Positions 1-11,939 are shown, counted from the first letter of the stretch. The stretch is DNA of 25,000 bases from Glandiceps talaboti (GCF_964340395.1 NC_135552.1:2863017-2888016); one strand, 5' to 3'. The notes: generated from the letters alone by a model not told the origin. Program-made: numbers and translations.

Positions 1-1459
1 ATTAGTCCAACCTGTAATGTTAGTCCAACCAGTAATATTAGTCCAACCTGTTATGTTAGTCCAACCTGTAATGTTAGTCTAATATGTAATGTTAGTCCAA
101 CCTGTAATGTTTTTCCAGCCTGTAATGTTAGTCCAACCTGTAATGTAAGTCCAACCTGTAAATGTTAGTCCAACCTGTAAATGTTAGTCCAACCTGTAAA
201 TGTTAGTCCAACCTGTAATGTTAGTCCAATATGTAATGTTAGTCCAACCTGTAAATGTTAGTCCAACCTGTAATGTTAGTCCAACCTGTAATGTTAGTCC
301 AACCTGTAAATGTTAGTCCAACCTGTAATGTTAGTCCAACCTGTAATGTTAGTCCAACCTGTAAATGTTAGTCCAACCTGTAAATGTTAGTCCAACCTGT
401 AAATGTTAGTCCAACCTGTAAATGTTAGTCCAACCTGTAAATGTTAGTTCAATATGTAATGTTAGTCCAACCTGTAATGTTAGTTCAATATGTAATGTTA
501 GTCCAACCTGTAAATGTTAGTCCAACCTGTAAATGTTAGTCCAACCTGTAAATGTTAGTTCAATATGTAATGTTAGTCCAACCTGTAATGTTAGTTCAAT
601 ATGTAATGTTAGTCCAACCTGTAAATGTTAGTCCAACCTGTAAATGTTAGTTCAACCTGTAAATGTTAGTCCAACCTGTAATGTTAGTTCAACCTGTAAT
701 GTTAGTCCGACCTGTAATGTTAGTTCAACCTGTAATGTTAGTCCAACCTGTAATGTTAGTTCAACCTGTAAATGTTAGTCCAACCTGTAATGTTAGTTCA
801 ACCTGTAATGTTAGTCCAACCTGTAATGTTAGTCCAATATGTAATATTAGTTCAACCTGTAAATGTTAGTCCAACCTGTAATGTTAGTCCAATATGTAAT
901 GTTAGTCCAACCTGCAATGTTAGTCCAACCTGCAATGTTAGTCCAACCTGCAATGTTTGACCAACCTGTAATGTTAGTCCAATATGTAATGTTAGTTCAA
1001 CCTGTAATGTTAGTCCAACCTGCAATGTTTGACCAACCTGTAATGTTAGTCCAACCTGTAATGTTAGTCCAACCTGTAATGTTAGTCCAACCTGCAATGT
1101 TTGACCAACCTGTAATGTTAGTCCAACCTGTAATGTTTGACCAACCTGTAAATGTTAGTCTAATATGTTATGTTAGTTCAACCTGTAATGTTAGTCTAAC
1201 CTGTAAATGTTAGTCCAACCTGCAATGTTTGACCAACCTGTAATGTTAGTCCAACCTGTAATGTTTGACCAACCTGTAATGTTAGTCCAATATGTAATGT
1301 TTGACCAACCTGTAATGTTAGTCCAACCTGTAATGTTAGTCCAACCTGTAATGTTAGTCCAACCTGTAATGTTAGTCCAACCTGTAATGTTAGTCCAACC
1401 TGTAAACGTTAGTCCAACCTGTAATGTTTGACCAACCTGTAATGTTAGTCCAATATGTA

Positions 1460-1729
1460 ATGTTTGACCAACCTGTAATGTTAGTCCAATATGTAATGTT
1501 TGACCAACCTGTAATGTTAGTCCAACCTGTAATGTTAGTCCAACCTGCAATGTTTGACCAACCTGTAATGTTAGTCCAATGTGTAATGTTAGACCAACCT
1601 GTAATGTTAGTCCAACCTGTAATGTTTGACCAACCTGTAATGTTAGTCCAATATGTAATGTTTGACCAACCTGTAATGTTAGTCCAACCTGTAATGTTAG
1701 TCCAACCTGCAATGTTTGACCAACCTGTA
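1460..1729. repeat. Higher-order repeat inside the minisatellite, period 162 bp
   Basis: The order of unit variants (TTTGACC type, CAATATGT type, TTTGACC, plain, CTGC type, TTTGACC) over six 18-bp units at 1460-1567 recurs in the same order at 1622-1729. This gives a nine-unit, 162-bp period and shows that blocks of several units were duplicated together. Confidence 0.7.
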
Positions 1730-2930
1730 ATGTTAGTCCAACCTGTAATGTTAGTTCAACCTGTAATGTTAGTCCAATATGTAATGTTAGTCCAACCTGT
1801 AAATGTTAGTCCAACCTGTAAATGTTAGTCCAACCTGTAATGTTAGTCCAACCTGTAAATGTTAGTCCAACCTGTAAATGTTAGTCCAACCTGTAATGTT
1901 TGACCAACCTGTAATGTTAGTTCAACCTGTAAATGTTAGTCCAACCTGTAAATGTTAGTCCAACCTGTAAATGTTAGTCCAACCTGTAATGTTAGTCCAA
2001 TATGTAATGTTAGTCCAACCTGTAAATGTTAGTCCAACCTGTAAATGTTAGTCCAACCTGTAAATGTTAGTCCAACCTGTAAATGTTAGTTCAACCTGTA
2101 ATGTTAGTCCAACCTGTAAATGTTAGTCCAACCTGTAATGTTAGTTCAACCTGTAAATGTTAGTTCAACCTGTAAATGTTAGTTCAACCTGTAATGTTAG
2201 TCCAACCTGTAAATGTTAGTCCAACCTGTAATGTTAGTCCAACCTGTAAATGTTAGTTCAACCTGTAAATGTTAGTTCAACCTGTAATGTTAGTCCAATA
2301 TGTAATGTTAGTCCAACCTGTAATGTTAGTCCAACCTGTAAATGTTAGTCCAACCTGTTATGTTAGTCCAACCTGTAATGTTAGTCCAACCTGTAATGTT
2401 AGTCCAACCTGTAAATGTTAGTCCAACCTGTAAATGTTAGTCCAACCTGTAATGTTAGTCCAACCTGTTATGTTAGTCCAACCTGTAATGTTAGTCCAAT
2501 ATGTAATGTTAGTCCAACCTGTAAATGTTAGTCTAATATGTAATGTTAGTCCAACCTGTTATGTTAGTCCAACCTGTAATGTTAGTCCAACCTGTAAATG
2601 TTAGTCCAACCTGTAATGTTAGTCCAACCTGTAATGTTAGTCCAACCTGTAATGTTTGACCAACCTGTAATGTTAGTTCAACCTGTAATGTTAGACCACC
2701 CTGTAAACGTTAGTCCAACCTGTAAATGTTAGTCCAACCTGTAATGTTAGTCTAATATGTAATGTTAGTCCAACCTGCAATGTTAGTCCAACCTGTAATG
2801 TTTGACCAACCTGTAATGTTAGTCCAATATGTAATGTTAGTCCAACCTGTAATGTTAGTCCAACCTGTAATGTTAGTCCAACCTGTAATGTTTGACCAAC
2901 CTGTAATGTTAGTCCAATATGTAATGTTAG

Positions 2931-3128
2931 TCCAACCTGTAATGTTAGTTCAATATGTAATGTTAGTCCAACCTGTAATGTTAGTTCAATATGTAATGTT
3001 AGTCCAACCTGTAATGTTAGTTCAATATGTAATGTTAGTTCAATATGTAATGTTAGTCCAACCTGTAATGTTAGTTCAATATGTAATGTTAGTCCAACCT
3101 GTAATGTTAGTTCAATATGTAATGTTTG
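2931..3128. repeat. 36-bp dimeric higher-order repeat
   Basis: Here a plain unit (GTCCAACCTGTAATGTTA) mostly alternates with a GTTCAATATGTAATGTTA unit, giving a 36-bp dimer repeated about five times, with one spot near 3025-3050 where two variant units sit side by side. This right edge of the array is more homogeneous than the rest. Confidence 0.75.
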
Positions 3129-3133
3129 ACCAC

Positions 3134-3302
3134 ATTTGCTAGAATAAACTTTCAACAATGTCAGTTCACAAGACTTACACAAAATAGTTTTATGAATAAT
3201 ATAATATTTCTATAAGAATAAAACTCCACTCCAATAATAATGTTCGGCTCAAGTTTTAAGTTTCCTTTGTTTACTTTCATAAACATAACTCTCGTCACTT
3301 AC
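3134..3302. other. Spacer between minisatellite and ABCG exon
   Basis: AT-rich, unique-looking sequence with no gene or repeat that I recognise. It is intronic if the ABCG gene continues to the left. Confidence 0.5.
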
Positions 3303-3374
3303 TTGAATGATCAGCTGTTCTACCCTTTCAATTCGTTTCTTTTTATTTATTCCTTGTTCCATACGCAAATTTGC
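3303..3374 (-). CDS. ABCG exon: segment after the Q-loop
   Basis: This 24-codon exon begins ANLRMEQGIN and ends RVEQLIIQ, matching the helical stretch that follows TVREHL in ABCG proteins. The acceptor is a pyrimidine-containing tract ending CTTTCAG, and the donor is GTAAGTGA. Both ends are phase 0, matching the end of the previous exon at 4289. Confidence 0.85.
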
Positions 3375-5544
3375 CTGAAAGATTTCACAAATAAGTTTGT
3401 TAAATATGAACAGTTGAATGAACACAACTGACTTTGTTTGGGTAAATGGACAATATATATATGTTTTATATGTTATGCACAGTGAACCTCCATATAAATA
3501 CTCCAACATTGGATGAAATGTGGGACTCACTATCTTGATTTAGCAGTATATTCGCTTGTTCGAGATCACGCTATAGATAAATAACTTATACGACACTATG
3601 TACTTCCCTTATTAACTATCATCTTTGGTGTAGTTGTACATTATCATAACAGTCTGTCATATGCCACAATAGCAAGGATAAATAACTACTAGCAGTTTAG
3701 AACTGGCATTTTACCTTTAAAAATAGAAACAGGTAGATTTCAACAACTACCAGTGGAGGATAGAACCTGTAATTTTTGTTTAGGATCAGAAATTGAAGAT
3801 GAGAAACACTTTCTTTTTGATTGCTGTCTCTATAATTCTTTAAGAGATACTTTATTTAGTAGAGTGTGTGCTCTATACCCAGAATTCAGTGCTTTTCAAA
3901 TTATGGATAAGATTGAACTACTGATGATCAAAACACCTGACCTGTTGGCAAACTTTATCTTTGATGCTTACAATAAGAGAAAGGAGACAATGTATAATAT
4001 GTAAGATATACTCCTCACACTTGAAAAAAAAAATTTCTTTCTTTATGTATTTATTTATTTATTTTGCAACAAATTGGATTTGTGTCTTATAAGCCCAAGG
4101 GGCTGGATGTGGCAAGTTTTAATAACAATTGTACCAGATCATATAAACAAATGTATACTTTAAGTCCACATAGGACACGTTAATAAATTAAATACAACAA
4201 CAATAACTAGCGACTGTGACTACTGATTACAAAGAAAAATATATCGCATTGTGTGTAAAATATGGAAACAGTACAATAGCGTGAGTACCTGAAACATAAG
4301 ATGTTCCCTCACTGTCATTGTTCCTAGAAACATGTCATGTTGTTGAACAAACGCTGATATTTTCTTGAATCCATCGGTGACAGGTTTACCATTGGCAAGG
4401 ATCAGACCATCGATTTTTAGTTTTGGTGATGACCTTCCAGTCAGGACATTTAACAACGTTGTTTTTCCAGCACCACTAATTTTATGACGTTATGACATGT
4501 GGTGAAATAAAGGGGTTTATTGTGTCAGGTTAGAGCAATTATGATAAAGATCGATAGAGGAATGAGTACAATGATTCCCAGTATAATATACCCACACACG
4601 AACTGTTAGTACAAAACCACGCACATACATACATACATACATACATACATACATACATACATACATACATACATACATACATACATAGACGGACACAAAG
4701 GCGAACAGGCAGACACACAAACAAACAAACAAACAAACAAACAAACACACACACACACACACACAAACAAACAAACAAACAAACAAACAAACAAACAAAC
4801 AAACAAACAAACAAACAAAAATGAATGAAAAATAAAACCATTAAACACAAATTTATACACATAGCTTAGTTAATGTGCAATGAATTATCAACGCCAATCT
4901 ATTTTTATGAAACCAAACTTCGATATCTTGGAATACGTTGTATGTGTGATGCAAAGTTCGTAGCAACTTTTCATTTGTTTGAAAATGAACGTTAGATATT
5001 TCATATAGGAATGAGTCAATAACTATACCACATTGTGTGAATACTTACCTACTACCCATAATAGCGAGGAAATGTCCGGGCTCTGCAAGTCCAGTCACTA
5101 AAACAAAATTGAATTCAGATAATTGTAAGACGATTTCACACAATTGCAAAGACAACAACTTTTACGAAAGCTTTCGCCTATAACAGCTAGCCTTGTTTAT
5201 TCGCTGCCACTAGATGGCGTAGTAGCAGATTGGGAATGATGAATGTGACGTTGTTGAATTCAACGCAACTTATCAACTTATTATAACCTAGATTAAAAGA
5301 ATCGTGTTATCTTTAACTGTGAAATGAAATGAAATGAAGTATGTTTGAATTTTGTGATATAATCCAAATACGTCAAACCTTTATTTAATATGGTTTTCAT
5401 TTCCTTCATCTCAATCATTCCATCCCTGGATTCCTGGTCTGTGTGCGTCACTTCCGTCGTTACTGTTACATTTGTCCATGTCAACATAATCTGTTCATTT
5501 TCAGGGATTTCAGTGCTATCTGTCGTGGCAGTTGTATCTTTCCC
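3303..5544 (-). CDS. ABCG-family ABC half-transporter, partial, four exons
   Basis: This gene encodes part of an ABC transporter of the ABCG (White) group: ATP-driven membrane half-transporters with the nucleotide-binding domain ahead of the membrane domain. Exons in transcript order are 5544-5379, 5097-5049, 4475-4289 and 3374-3303, and every junction has GT/AG sites and matching phase. The encoded order is a variable N-terminal segment, a beta-strand with IMLTWTNVTV, then VTGLAEPGHFLAIMGSS, Walker A (GSSGAGKTT, split by an intron within the second serine codon), the Q-loop (AFVQQHDMF), TVREHLMFQ, and ANLRMEQGIN with RIERVEQLI. This is the usual ABCG order. The signature motif, Walker B and all membrane segments would lie beyond the left edge. 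The start codon is not settled. Introns carry a LINE fragment and a microsatellite. The substrate cannot be told. The reading frame is unbroken, so the gene is probably functional. Confidence 0.88.
3698..4205 (+). mobile_element. LINE 3' fragment: end of ORF2 and 3' UTR
   Basis: From about 3698 the plus strand reads QFRTGILPLKIETGRFQ, then a CxxC motif (TCNFC), EDEKHFLFDC and LYNSLR, ending at a stop at 4002. A cysteine/histidine module of this kind, after an RxG...P.ETGR segment, is found at the C-terminal end of many invertebrate non-LTR retrotransposon polyproteins. A TAG lies immediately upstream, so the fragment is dead. About 200 bp of 3' UTR-like sequence follows, ending in an A-rich CAACAACAATAAC tail near 4205. 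It is inserted in an ABCG intron, opposite to the gene. The family is not determined. Confidence 0.72.
4289..4475 (-). CDS. ABCG exon: Walker A to Q-loop
   Basis: This 187-bp exon supplies the last base of a serine codon, then GAGKTTLLNVLTGR (rest of Walker A), a loop with KIDGLILANGKPV, and the Q-loop region AFVQQHDMFLGTMTVREHL. The acceptor ends TTAG and the donor is GTACTC. It is the strongest piece of evidence for the ABCG call. Confidence 0.93.
4615..4822. repeat. Compound microsatellite (CATA)n-(CAAA)n-(CA)n-(CAAA)n
   Basis: Tandem CATA repeats (about 4619-4686) are followed by an interrupted linker, then CAAA repeats, a CA run at about 4745-4765, and a longer CAAA run to 4820. It lies in an ABCG intron. 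The valine/cysteine/leucine/phenylalanine-rich frames on the minus strand are products of the repeat and not proteins. Confidence 0.97.
5049..5097 (-). CDS. ABCG exon: strand before Walker A
   Basis: A 49-bp exon. Its first two bases complete a valine codon, then TGLAEPGHFLAIMGS follows and two bases of a serine codon close it. The acceptor is TTTTGTTTTAG and the donor is GTAAGTAT, both strong. Both junction phases (1 in, 2 out) match the flanking exons exactly, which makes this short exon convincing. Confidence 0.92.
5379..5544 (-). CDS. ABCG exon: N-terminal segment of the nucleotide-binding domain
   Basis: A 166-bp exon (55 codons plus one base). It starts GKDTTATTDSTEIPENEQ, a low-conservation acidic and threonine-rich stretch, then IMLTWTNVTVTTEV, typical of the first strand of ABCG domains, then a charged linker ending KTILNK. 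The acceptor reads TTGGTGTACAG. The donor, GTTTGACG, is weak but places the phase correctly for the next exon. The 5' limit could differ if another acceptor is used. Confidence 0.78.
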
Positions 5545-6664
5545 CTGTACACCAAATATAAAAGGTGACGTGAGATGTGTTTGCCACAAATAGTAAAGTT
5601 GAAAGGTATCAAATTAATTATATTTTAAGGTTTGTTTTAAAAAGTAGCCAAATCAATTGATTCGATTCAAATATGAGATGTATTTTAGAATTTCAATATG
5701 TGTGAAGTTAGAGAATTCGTCTCACCTTTGGTTCGTATATAGCTTAGGGTGGTATTTTATGCAACGTAGATATTTGCATATTTGCCGTGGCAATGGTAAC
5801 GTTTGAGTGAGTATTAACAAAACCAATCCTCATAATAATCGGATCAGACAAGCGCCCTCAATTGCCAGACGAAAAGGCAATAACCTAGTCAATGCTTTAT
5901 TACACATACGTCAACAAATATTTTAATTGGTTGAATTAATTAAAATTATGATATCCTGAAGTACTCAAAATGAGATTGACAGTGACATGTATTTTTAAAA
6001 ATAGTTTCTGAATATTTTGATTACTTGAGATAAAGGAGAAAATGATGTGCCCCCTGTGGTAAATGTGCTTTGATAAAATGGGCCATCTATTATTGTTACA
6101 TGTGCGTACCATAGTAAAGGAAACAAGGCTGCCTTTTTAAGCAGGAAGTAAGTTTAAACTTATTTGGGCAGTCATGTAATAAAGGGGAGTTGCATGATAA
6201 CGTTGTCCTGTAATAGGTATGTACACTAAGTATAGAATTTACACAATTATATAATGTTGAAATAACGAGTGTCACATTTGATACAAACTAGACTATCCGA
6301 GTCCATTATGTAATGCTCTATTCTGGACCAGTATGATATTTGAATAACGAATGAGGTTGGATATTGTCATCATTTATACTAATAAATGTCTAATGTCTAA
6401 ATACTTTATACATATTTCTTTACCTACACTACCAACATTGTCTTTTTCTATTTACTCGAAAATACTGATAATACTCAAATGCCAAGACCAGACTGAGACG
6501 TTACTTAATTATAACAGCATTTATTGTAAGCAAATTGCTTGAATACGAACATTTGTAAGCGGATTACATATGTTTGCATTTAAATCGTTTCACATTATTT
6601 TACATTGTTAAAATAGTCATAATTGAAGTGGGTATGTGGTATGTGAATGCACGTTGTCAAGTAA
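5545..6664. other. Intronic sequence, nothing recognised
   Basis: AT-rich sequence upstream of the 5544 exon with short frames only. I see no splice-bounded coding block, RNA gene or clear tandem repeat. Confidence 0.45.
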
Positions 6665-7500
6665 AAATAATCATTTCTTATTCCTGCATATAGGCAAGTA
6701 AAAACATGGATTTGTCATTCAAAGTTTCTGCATGGTTTATCAAAACGACAAACGTTGTCGAGTCGAGCAAAAAACATTCATTTGTCATTCCTGTACGGCG
6801 AGGATTTATCAAATCAAAACATTCATTTGCCTGTACGGCGAGGATTTATCAAATCAAAACATTCATTTGCCTGTACGGCGAGGATTTATCGAATCAAAAC
6901 ATTCATTTGCCTGTACCGTGGGGGTTTATCAAATCAAAACATTCATTTGTCATTCCTGTACCGTGAGGGTTTATCAAATCAAAAGATTCATTTGCCTGTA
7001 TCTTGAGGGTTTATCAAATCAAAACATTAATTTGTTATTCCTGTACCGTGAGGGTTTATCAAATCAAAAGATTCATTTGCCTGTATCGTGGGGGTTTATC
7101 AAATCAAAACATTCATTTGTCATTCCTGTACCGTGAGGGTTTATCAAATCAAAAGATTCATTTGCCTGTATCTTGAGGGTTTATCAAATCAAAACATTCA
7201 TTTGTCATTCCTGTACCTTGAGGGTTTATCAAATCAAAACATTCATTTGTCATTCCTGTACCGTGAGGGTTTATCAAATCAAAACATTCATTTGTCATTC
7301 CTGTACCTTGAGGGTTTATCAAATCAAAACATTCATTTGCCTGTATCGTGGGGGTTTATCGAATCAAAACATTCATTTGTTATTCCTGTACCGTGAGGGT
7401 TTATCAAATCAAAACATTCATTTGTTATTCCTGTACCGTGAGGGTTTATCGAATCAAAACATTCATTTGTTATTCCTGTACCGTGACGGTTTATCAAACA
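6665..7500. repeat. Minisatellite with 40- and 45-bp units
   Basis: Seventeen occurrences of TTTATC(A/G)AATC-type units start at 6736 (diverged), then from 6805 at spacings of 40,40,40,45,40,45,40,45,40,45,45,45,40,45,45,45 bp. The two lengths differ by the presence of a TCATT-type pentamer (CATTTGTCATTCCTGTA against CATTTGCCTGTA). A 40/45 alternation between 6925 and 7225 forms an 85-bp higher-order unit. More diverged relatives extend left to about 6665. The repetitive open frames it creates are not taken as genes. Confidence 0.96.
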
Positions 7501-8002
7501 GACAAGTCAAAATATTCCATCCTGTCGTTATCCCATTTCAACGAAAGCCTATTATTATGGACTACTCAATGGTGAAGTATAAGATGCAATGCTTTACAGA
7601 CATAACTGTCCTAGTAGCATTTCGTACATTTATGACCATGGTCATATTTGCAAAGAGCAGATCTAGCAGTAGTGAGAAGACAAACTGCTTACGAGACTAT
7701 GTGGAGTAAAACTGGAACTTTGACATTACTTTGTCAAAGCCATGGTTTAGCATCACGGCCTCACTCAAAGTAGGTGCAGGGTGAGAGAGCAGTTCACACA
7801 GCTCCAAGATCCCCTAACTAAGTCCCCGAAGCTCCGACATTTTGATCGTTACAATAATAAGTCACGCATTGTAACAGAGCGTCCAAAGTAACAATAAGTC
7901 ATGCATAACAATGATGAAAAAACTGTTCATTGTCTTGGTCTGTCCTCGTCTTGAATAGGCCAATACAGTTTGGTCTTACATCCAGATTTATTTAAGTGTA
8001 TT
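7501..8002. other. No gene recognised
   Basis: Unique-looking sequence downstream of the minisatellite, with no coding block or RNA gene that I can support. Confidence 0.4.
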
Positions 8003-8343
8003 AAGGAGAGCCATTCAGTTGCTTGCTAAAGTACGGAATACGGACTATGACGACCGGCTTGCACACCTTGATATTTATATAGTATGTCATATAGAAGAGC
8101 CAGGGGTGACGTGATTGAGCTATGTAAATAAACACATGGAAAATACAATGCATACATTTCAACTCGACTCATCCAGTGTTACTAGAGGTCATCGACTGAA
8201 ACTCAAAAAAATTGGATATTCTAAATCTAGTCGTGCGCACTTCTTTTCCAACCGCGTCTTTATCACATGGGATAATTTGCCTGCCTCTGTCGTTACATCA
8301 GAAACTGTGAACTCTTTCAAGAACAGCTTAGATTCAAATTAGG
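8003..8343 (+). mobile_element. CR1-like LINE fragment, 3' end of ORF2
   Basis: The plus strand reads RAIQLLAKVRNTDYDDRLAHLDI, then after a frameshift YRRARGDVIELCK, and after a stop and another shift SSVTRGHRLKLKK, HFFSNRVFITWDNLPASVV and VNSFKNSLDSN before a stop at 8341-8343. This is the conserved C-terminal order of CR1-like reverse transcriptase polyproteins (YERLxxLxLPTLxYRRxRGDMIE ... FFSxRVxxxWNxLPxxVV ... VNSFKxxLD). It resembles the tail of the larger LINE at 20972-21300 but is a separate, shorter copy. Several disabling changes show it is inactive. Confidence 0.8.
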
Positions 8344-8972
8344 AACATTGGAAGTACTTTCCAACTACTGACTTCTCAACTATTCACTCTACTCATCATA
8401 AGTTACTGAGATAAACTTGGTTGACCTTTGAACAGTTCATAGGTTTTTAGCCTCAAAATACCTAGCTGATTTGATTATATGATAATTAGGATATGATATG
8501 CCTAATTCTGAGTCTCCTGAAATATGAAACAAAGAACGCTAAAATTTGAATAACGTCTCTAGACATAGCAGATAGTACCTATCGTCCTGATGAACTATTG
8601 CAATAACAGATATCCATTTCTCTAACTAGGTGTTTGGTGACATGTATAAACAGTGTCATATGTGAACCCAAACACACTAATTACAAATTAATGACATTAT
8701 TTTCAATCTACAAAATCTAAACCATCAAATGTGTTTAATTGTAGGTGTCACGGTGTCTTTCGTATCATCCAAAATACAACAGCGTTTAATATTTCAGGTT
8801 GTTGTGTACACCATGGAACGTTCACGCATCATTTGCATACAGGTACGCCTAATGTCTTTGGTACGGCACACTAATGCAAATACCAACACGCCAATACCGA
8901 TGCAAACATAGATGGTGGAGAGAGACAACATCTATATGATGCAAGTAATTCCTGGTAAATAATACTACTTAC
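8344..8972. other. No gene recognised
   Basis: AT-rich sequence between the LINE fragment and the possible 5' ABCG exon. I see no supported feature. Confidence 0.4.
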
Positions 8973-9119
8973 CTGCTTCGGGACTTCCATTTCGTACCAC
9001 ATTTTGACAACTGGACTAGGAGAACGTGATGAATATGTACGATCTGACAAACCTCCTAACGAGCTGTTATTAATTTCACATTTAGTTATAAGCTTTGGAA
9101 TAAATGCTACAGTTGTAGT
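8973..9119 (-). CDS. Possible 5' exon of the ABCG gene
   Basis: A minus-strand open frame of 49 codons ends at 8973 with a consensus donor, CAG then GTAAGTAG, in phase 0, which is what the next exon (5544) needs. Its last residues are SPVVKMWYEMEVPKQ. The upstream limit is uncertain: a TAA lies at 9122-9120, a good acceptor (CGTTCTCCTAG) would start the exon at 9015, and the only ATGs in frame are near the 3' end. I do not recognise the peptide itself; the call rests on donor quality, phase and position. Confidence 0.42.
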
Positions 9120-9122
9120 TTA

Positions 9123-9923
9123 GAAAATAACCCACTGATTTAAGTATAGGGAAATTAAAAGAATAGTGTGACGTCACATGGATATTGGTACCATCATATT
9201 TTGGAACAACCCGCATATTACGTCAGGTTAAATGATAATGAAATGAAGGAACATGTGTTATCTGACGTCATCAGGAATCTGGGCCAGTCTACCAGTAGAA
9301 AAAACTTTCAGAAAAACCTTCCTTTAATTCGCACTTCACCGACGTTCCGATCTCACAGTAGACACTTTCTTCGAAGATCTAAGGAAGACTAATATACAAG
9401 AAACCAATGATAACACTGGTATGAGACAAGGTAAAAATGGAAAACGAAAGTGTTGGTAAATGACGCAGGAATAGCAGAAGATAAACAAAACTTGAAATGA
9501 GAATCTTATCTACGCGATCTCCTGCACCAAGCACTATGCACTTACAAACTAGATAGTCTCTCCATAAATACACAAAGTTCATTTGAGCAATGTAATTCGG
9601 TCAGTGTATGCATTGCTTACTAGAAAACCAAAGACTGAATAGTGGTGCAAATAAACCATAAACGCAGAATAACTTAGATACCGAGAGGAAAGAATTGACA
9701 GACATAATACATACTATGTAGTAAACTGTTATTTGCAATCATAGAAAATAGAAGTGACTCGTTTAGGAAGAGAAATTGAAACTAAATCAGCTGACGATTT
9801 GGCAACATTAAATGGCTCTACCGATTTGTAACATGTTAAATAATTTTATTTTGCAAATCAATACAAAAGCCATTTGCTTCCAAAAAGCAAGGTTTCGGTA
9901 GTTGTCTTTTTGGAGGACGTAGT
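9123..9923. other. Intergenic, no gene recognised
   Basis: The sequence between the possible ABCG 5' exon and the histone pseudogene contains only short, unsupported open frames on either strand. Confidence 0.4.
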
Positions 9924-9939
9924 GGCCCTGAAAAGCTTT
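9924..9939 (-). terminator. Decayed histone mRNA 3' stem-loop
   Basis: Forty-two bases past the stop of the H3 pseudogene the minus strand reads AAAGCT TTTC AGGGCC. The loop and the right arm match the canonical 6-bp stem, 4-base loop histone element, but the left arm, expected GGCCCT, is mostly changed, so the hairpin cannot form. A purine-rich CCAAAAAGACAA follows some 11 bases later, where a histone downstream element would be. This identifies the parent as a replication-dependent histone gene. Confidence 0.72.
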
Positions 9940-9981
9940 TGAAATGGACCTTTCGATCTGTGTATGCTAGAGGCGCACGGT

Positions 9982-10832
<851 letters not shown>

Positions 10833-11782
10833 ATCAACCTGGCCATGTACTCCTACATACCCTTCACCTCATAATATCAACCTAGCCATGTACTCCTACA
10901 TACCCTTCACCTCATAATGTCAACCTGGCCATTTACGCCAACATACCAGTCACCTGGTAATATCAACCTGGCCATGTACTCCTACATACCCTTCACCTCA
11001 TAATATCAACCTGGCCATGTACTCCTACATACCCTTCACCTCATAATATCAACCTGGCCATGTACTCCAACATACCCTTCACCTCATAATGTCAACCTGG
11101 CCATGTACTCCTACATACCCTTCACCTCATAATATCAACCTGGCCATGTACTCCTACATACCCTTTACCTCATAATATCAACCTGGCCATTTACTCCAAC
11201 ATACCCTTTACCTCATAATATCAACCTGGCCATGTACTCCTACATACCCTTTACCTCATGATATCAACCTGGCCATGTACTCCTACATACCCTTCACCTC
11301 ATAATATCAACCTGGCCATGTACTCCTACATACCCTTTACCTCATGATATCAACCTGGCTATGTACTCCTACATACCCTTTACCTCATGATATCAACCTG
11401 GCTATGTACTCCTACATACCCTTTACCTCATAATATCAACCTGGCTATTTACTCCAACATACCCTTTACCTCATAATATCAACCTGGCCATGTACTCCTA
11501 CATACCCTTCACCTCATAATATAAACCTGGCCATATACTCCAACATACCCTTCACCTCATAATGTCAACCTGGCCATTTACTCCAACATACCAGTCACCT
11601 GGTAATATCAACCTGGCCATGTACTCCTACATACCCTTCACCTCATAATATCAACCTGGCCATGTACTCCTACATACCCTTCACCTCATAATGTCAACCT
11701 GGCCATTTACTCCAACATACCAGTCACCTAGTAATATCAACCTGGCCATGTACTCCTACATACCCTTCACCTCATAATATTT
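10833..11782. repeat. 43-bp minisatellite
   Basis: About 22 head-to-tail copies of a 43-bp unit beginning TCAACCTGGCCATGTACTCC and continuing TACATACCCTTCACCTCATAATA. Variants include TTTACTCCAACATACC followed by AGTCACCTGGTAA, which recurs at about 10945, 11590 and 11720; the last two are 129 bp (three units) apart and show block duplication. A short CTTT/CT-rich run follows at about 11780-11802. The array sits about 160 bp beyond the METTL27-like stop and might be transcribed as part of its 3' UTR. Confidence 0.96.
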
Positions 11783-11939
11783 CTTTCTTTCTTTCTCTCT
11801 TATTACTTCTTTGAAGTTATTAGTTGCCATTTTAACATATTTTGTATGTATTTGACTTCTATGTAAATGCTGCTCCTTGATTTGGGTAATTCACTATTTT
11901 GTGACATGAATGTTAAAAACCTGATATCACCAATATACT

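Larger units (their letters stand above)
1..3133. repeat. 18/19-bp minisatellite array
   Basis: About 170 tandem copies of a unit close to AATGTTAGTCCAACCTGT. Units are 18 bp, or 19 bp where an extra A follows CTGT. Recurrent variants are GTTC for GTCC, CAATATGT for CAACCTGT, TTTGACC for TTAGTCC and CTGC for CTGT. The 19-bp form is common around 160-660 and 1800-2450, while nearly pure 18-bp stretches occupy 700-1790 and 2740-3130. Because 18 is a multiple of three and the unit lacks stops in several frames, long repetitive open frames appear on both strands; I treat them as non-coding. The array runs off the left edge. It lies downstream of the last visible ABCG exon (3303), probably inside the next intron of that gene. 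Confidence 0.97.

Noticed and set aside
663-1828. Long open frames of repeated MLVQPV- or QVGLTL-type hexapeptides
   Set aside because: They follow directly from the 18-bp tandem unit, occur on both strands and end wherever a 19-bp unit shifts the frame. There is no sign of protein constraint.
3240-3431. Plus-strand frame overlapping the ABCG exon
   Set aside because: It is the antisense shadow of the exon at 3374-3303, which has both splice sites and family motifs.
4517-4862. Cysteine/valine/leucine-rich open frames on the minus strand
   Set aside because: Produced by the CATA/CAAA/CA microsatellite.
6706-7709. Open frames across the 40/45-bp minisatellite
   Set aside because: Overlapping frames with the same repeated phrases. 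The 40-bp units break any single frame, and no start or splice context supports a gene.
9168-9392. 74-codon plus-strand frame
   Set aside because: Starts at GTG, has no recognisable motif, and length alone is not convincing.
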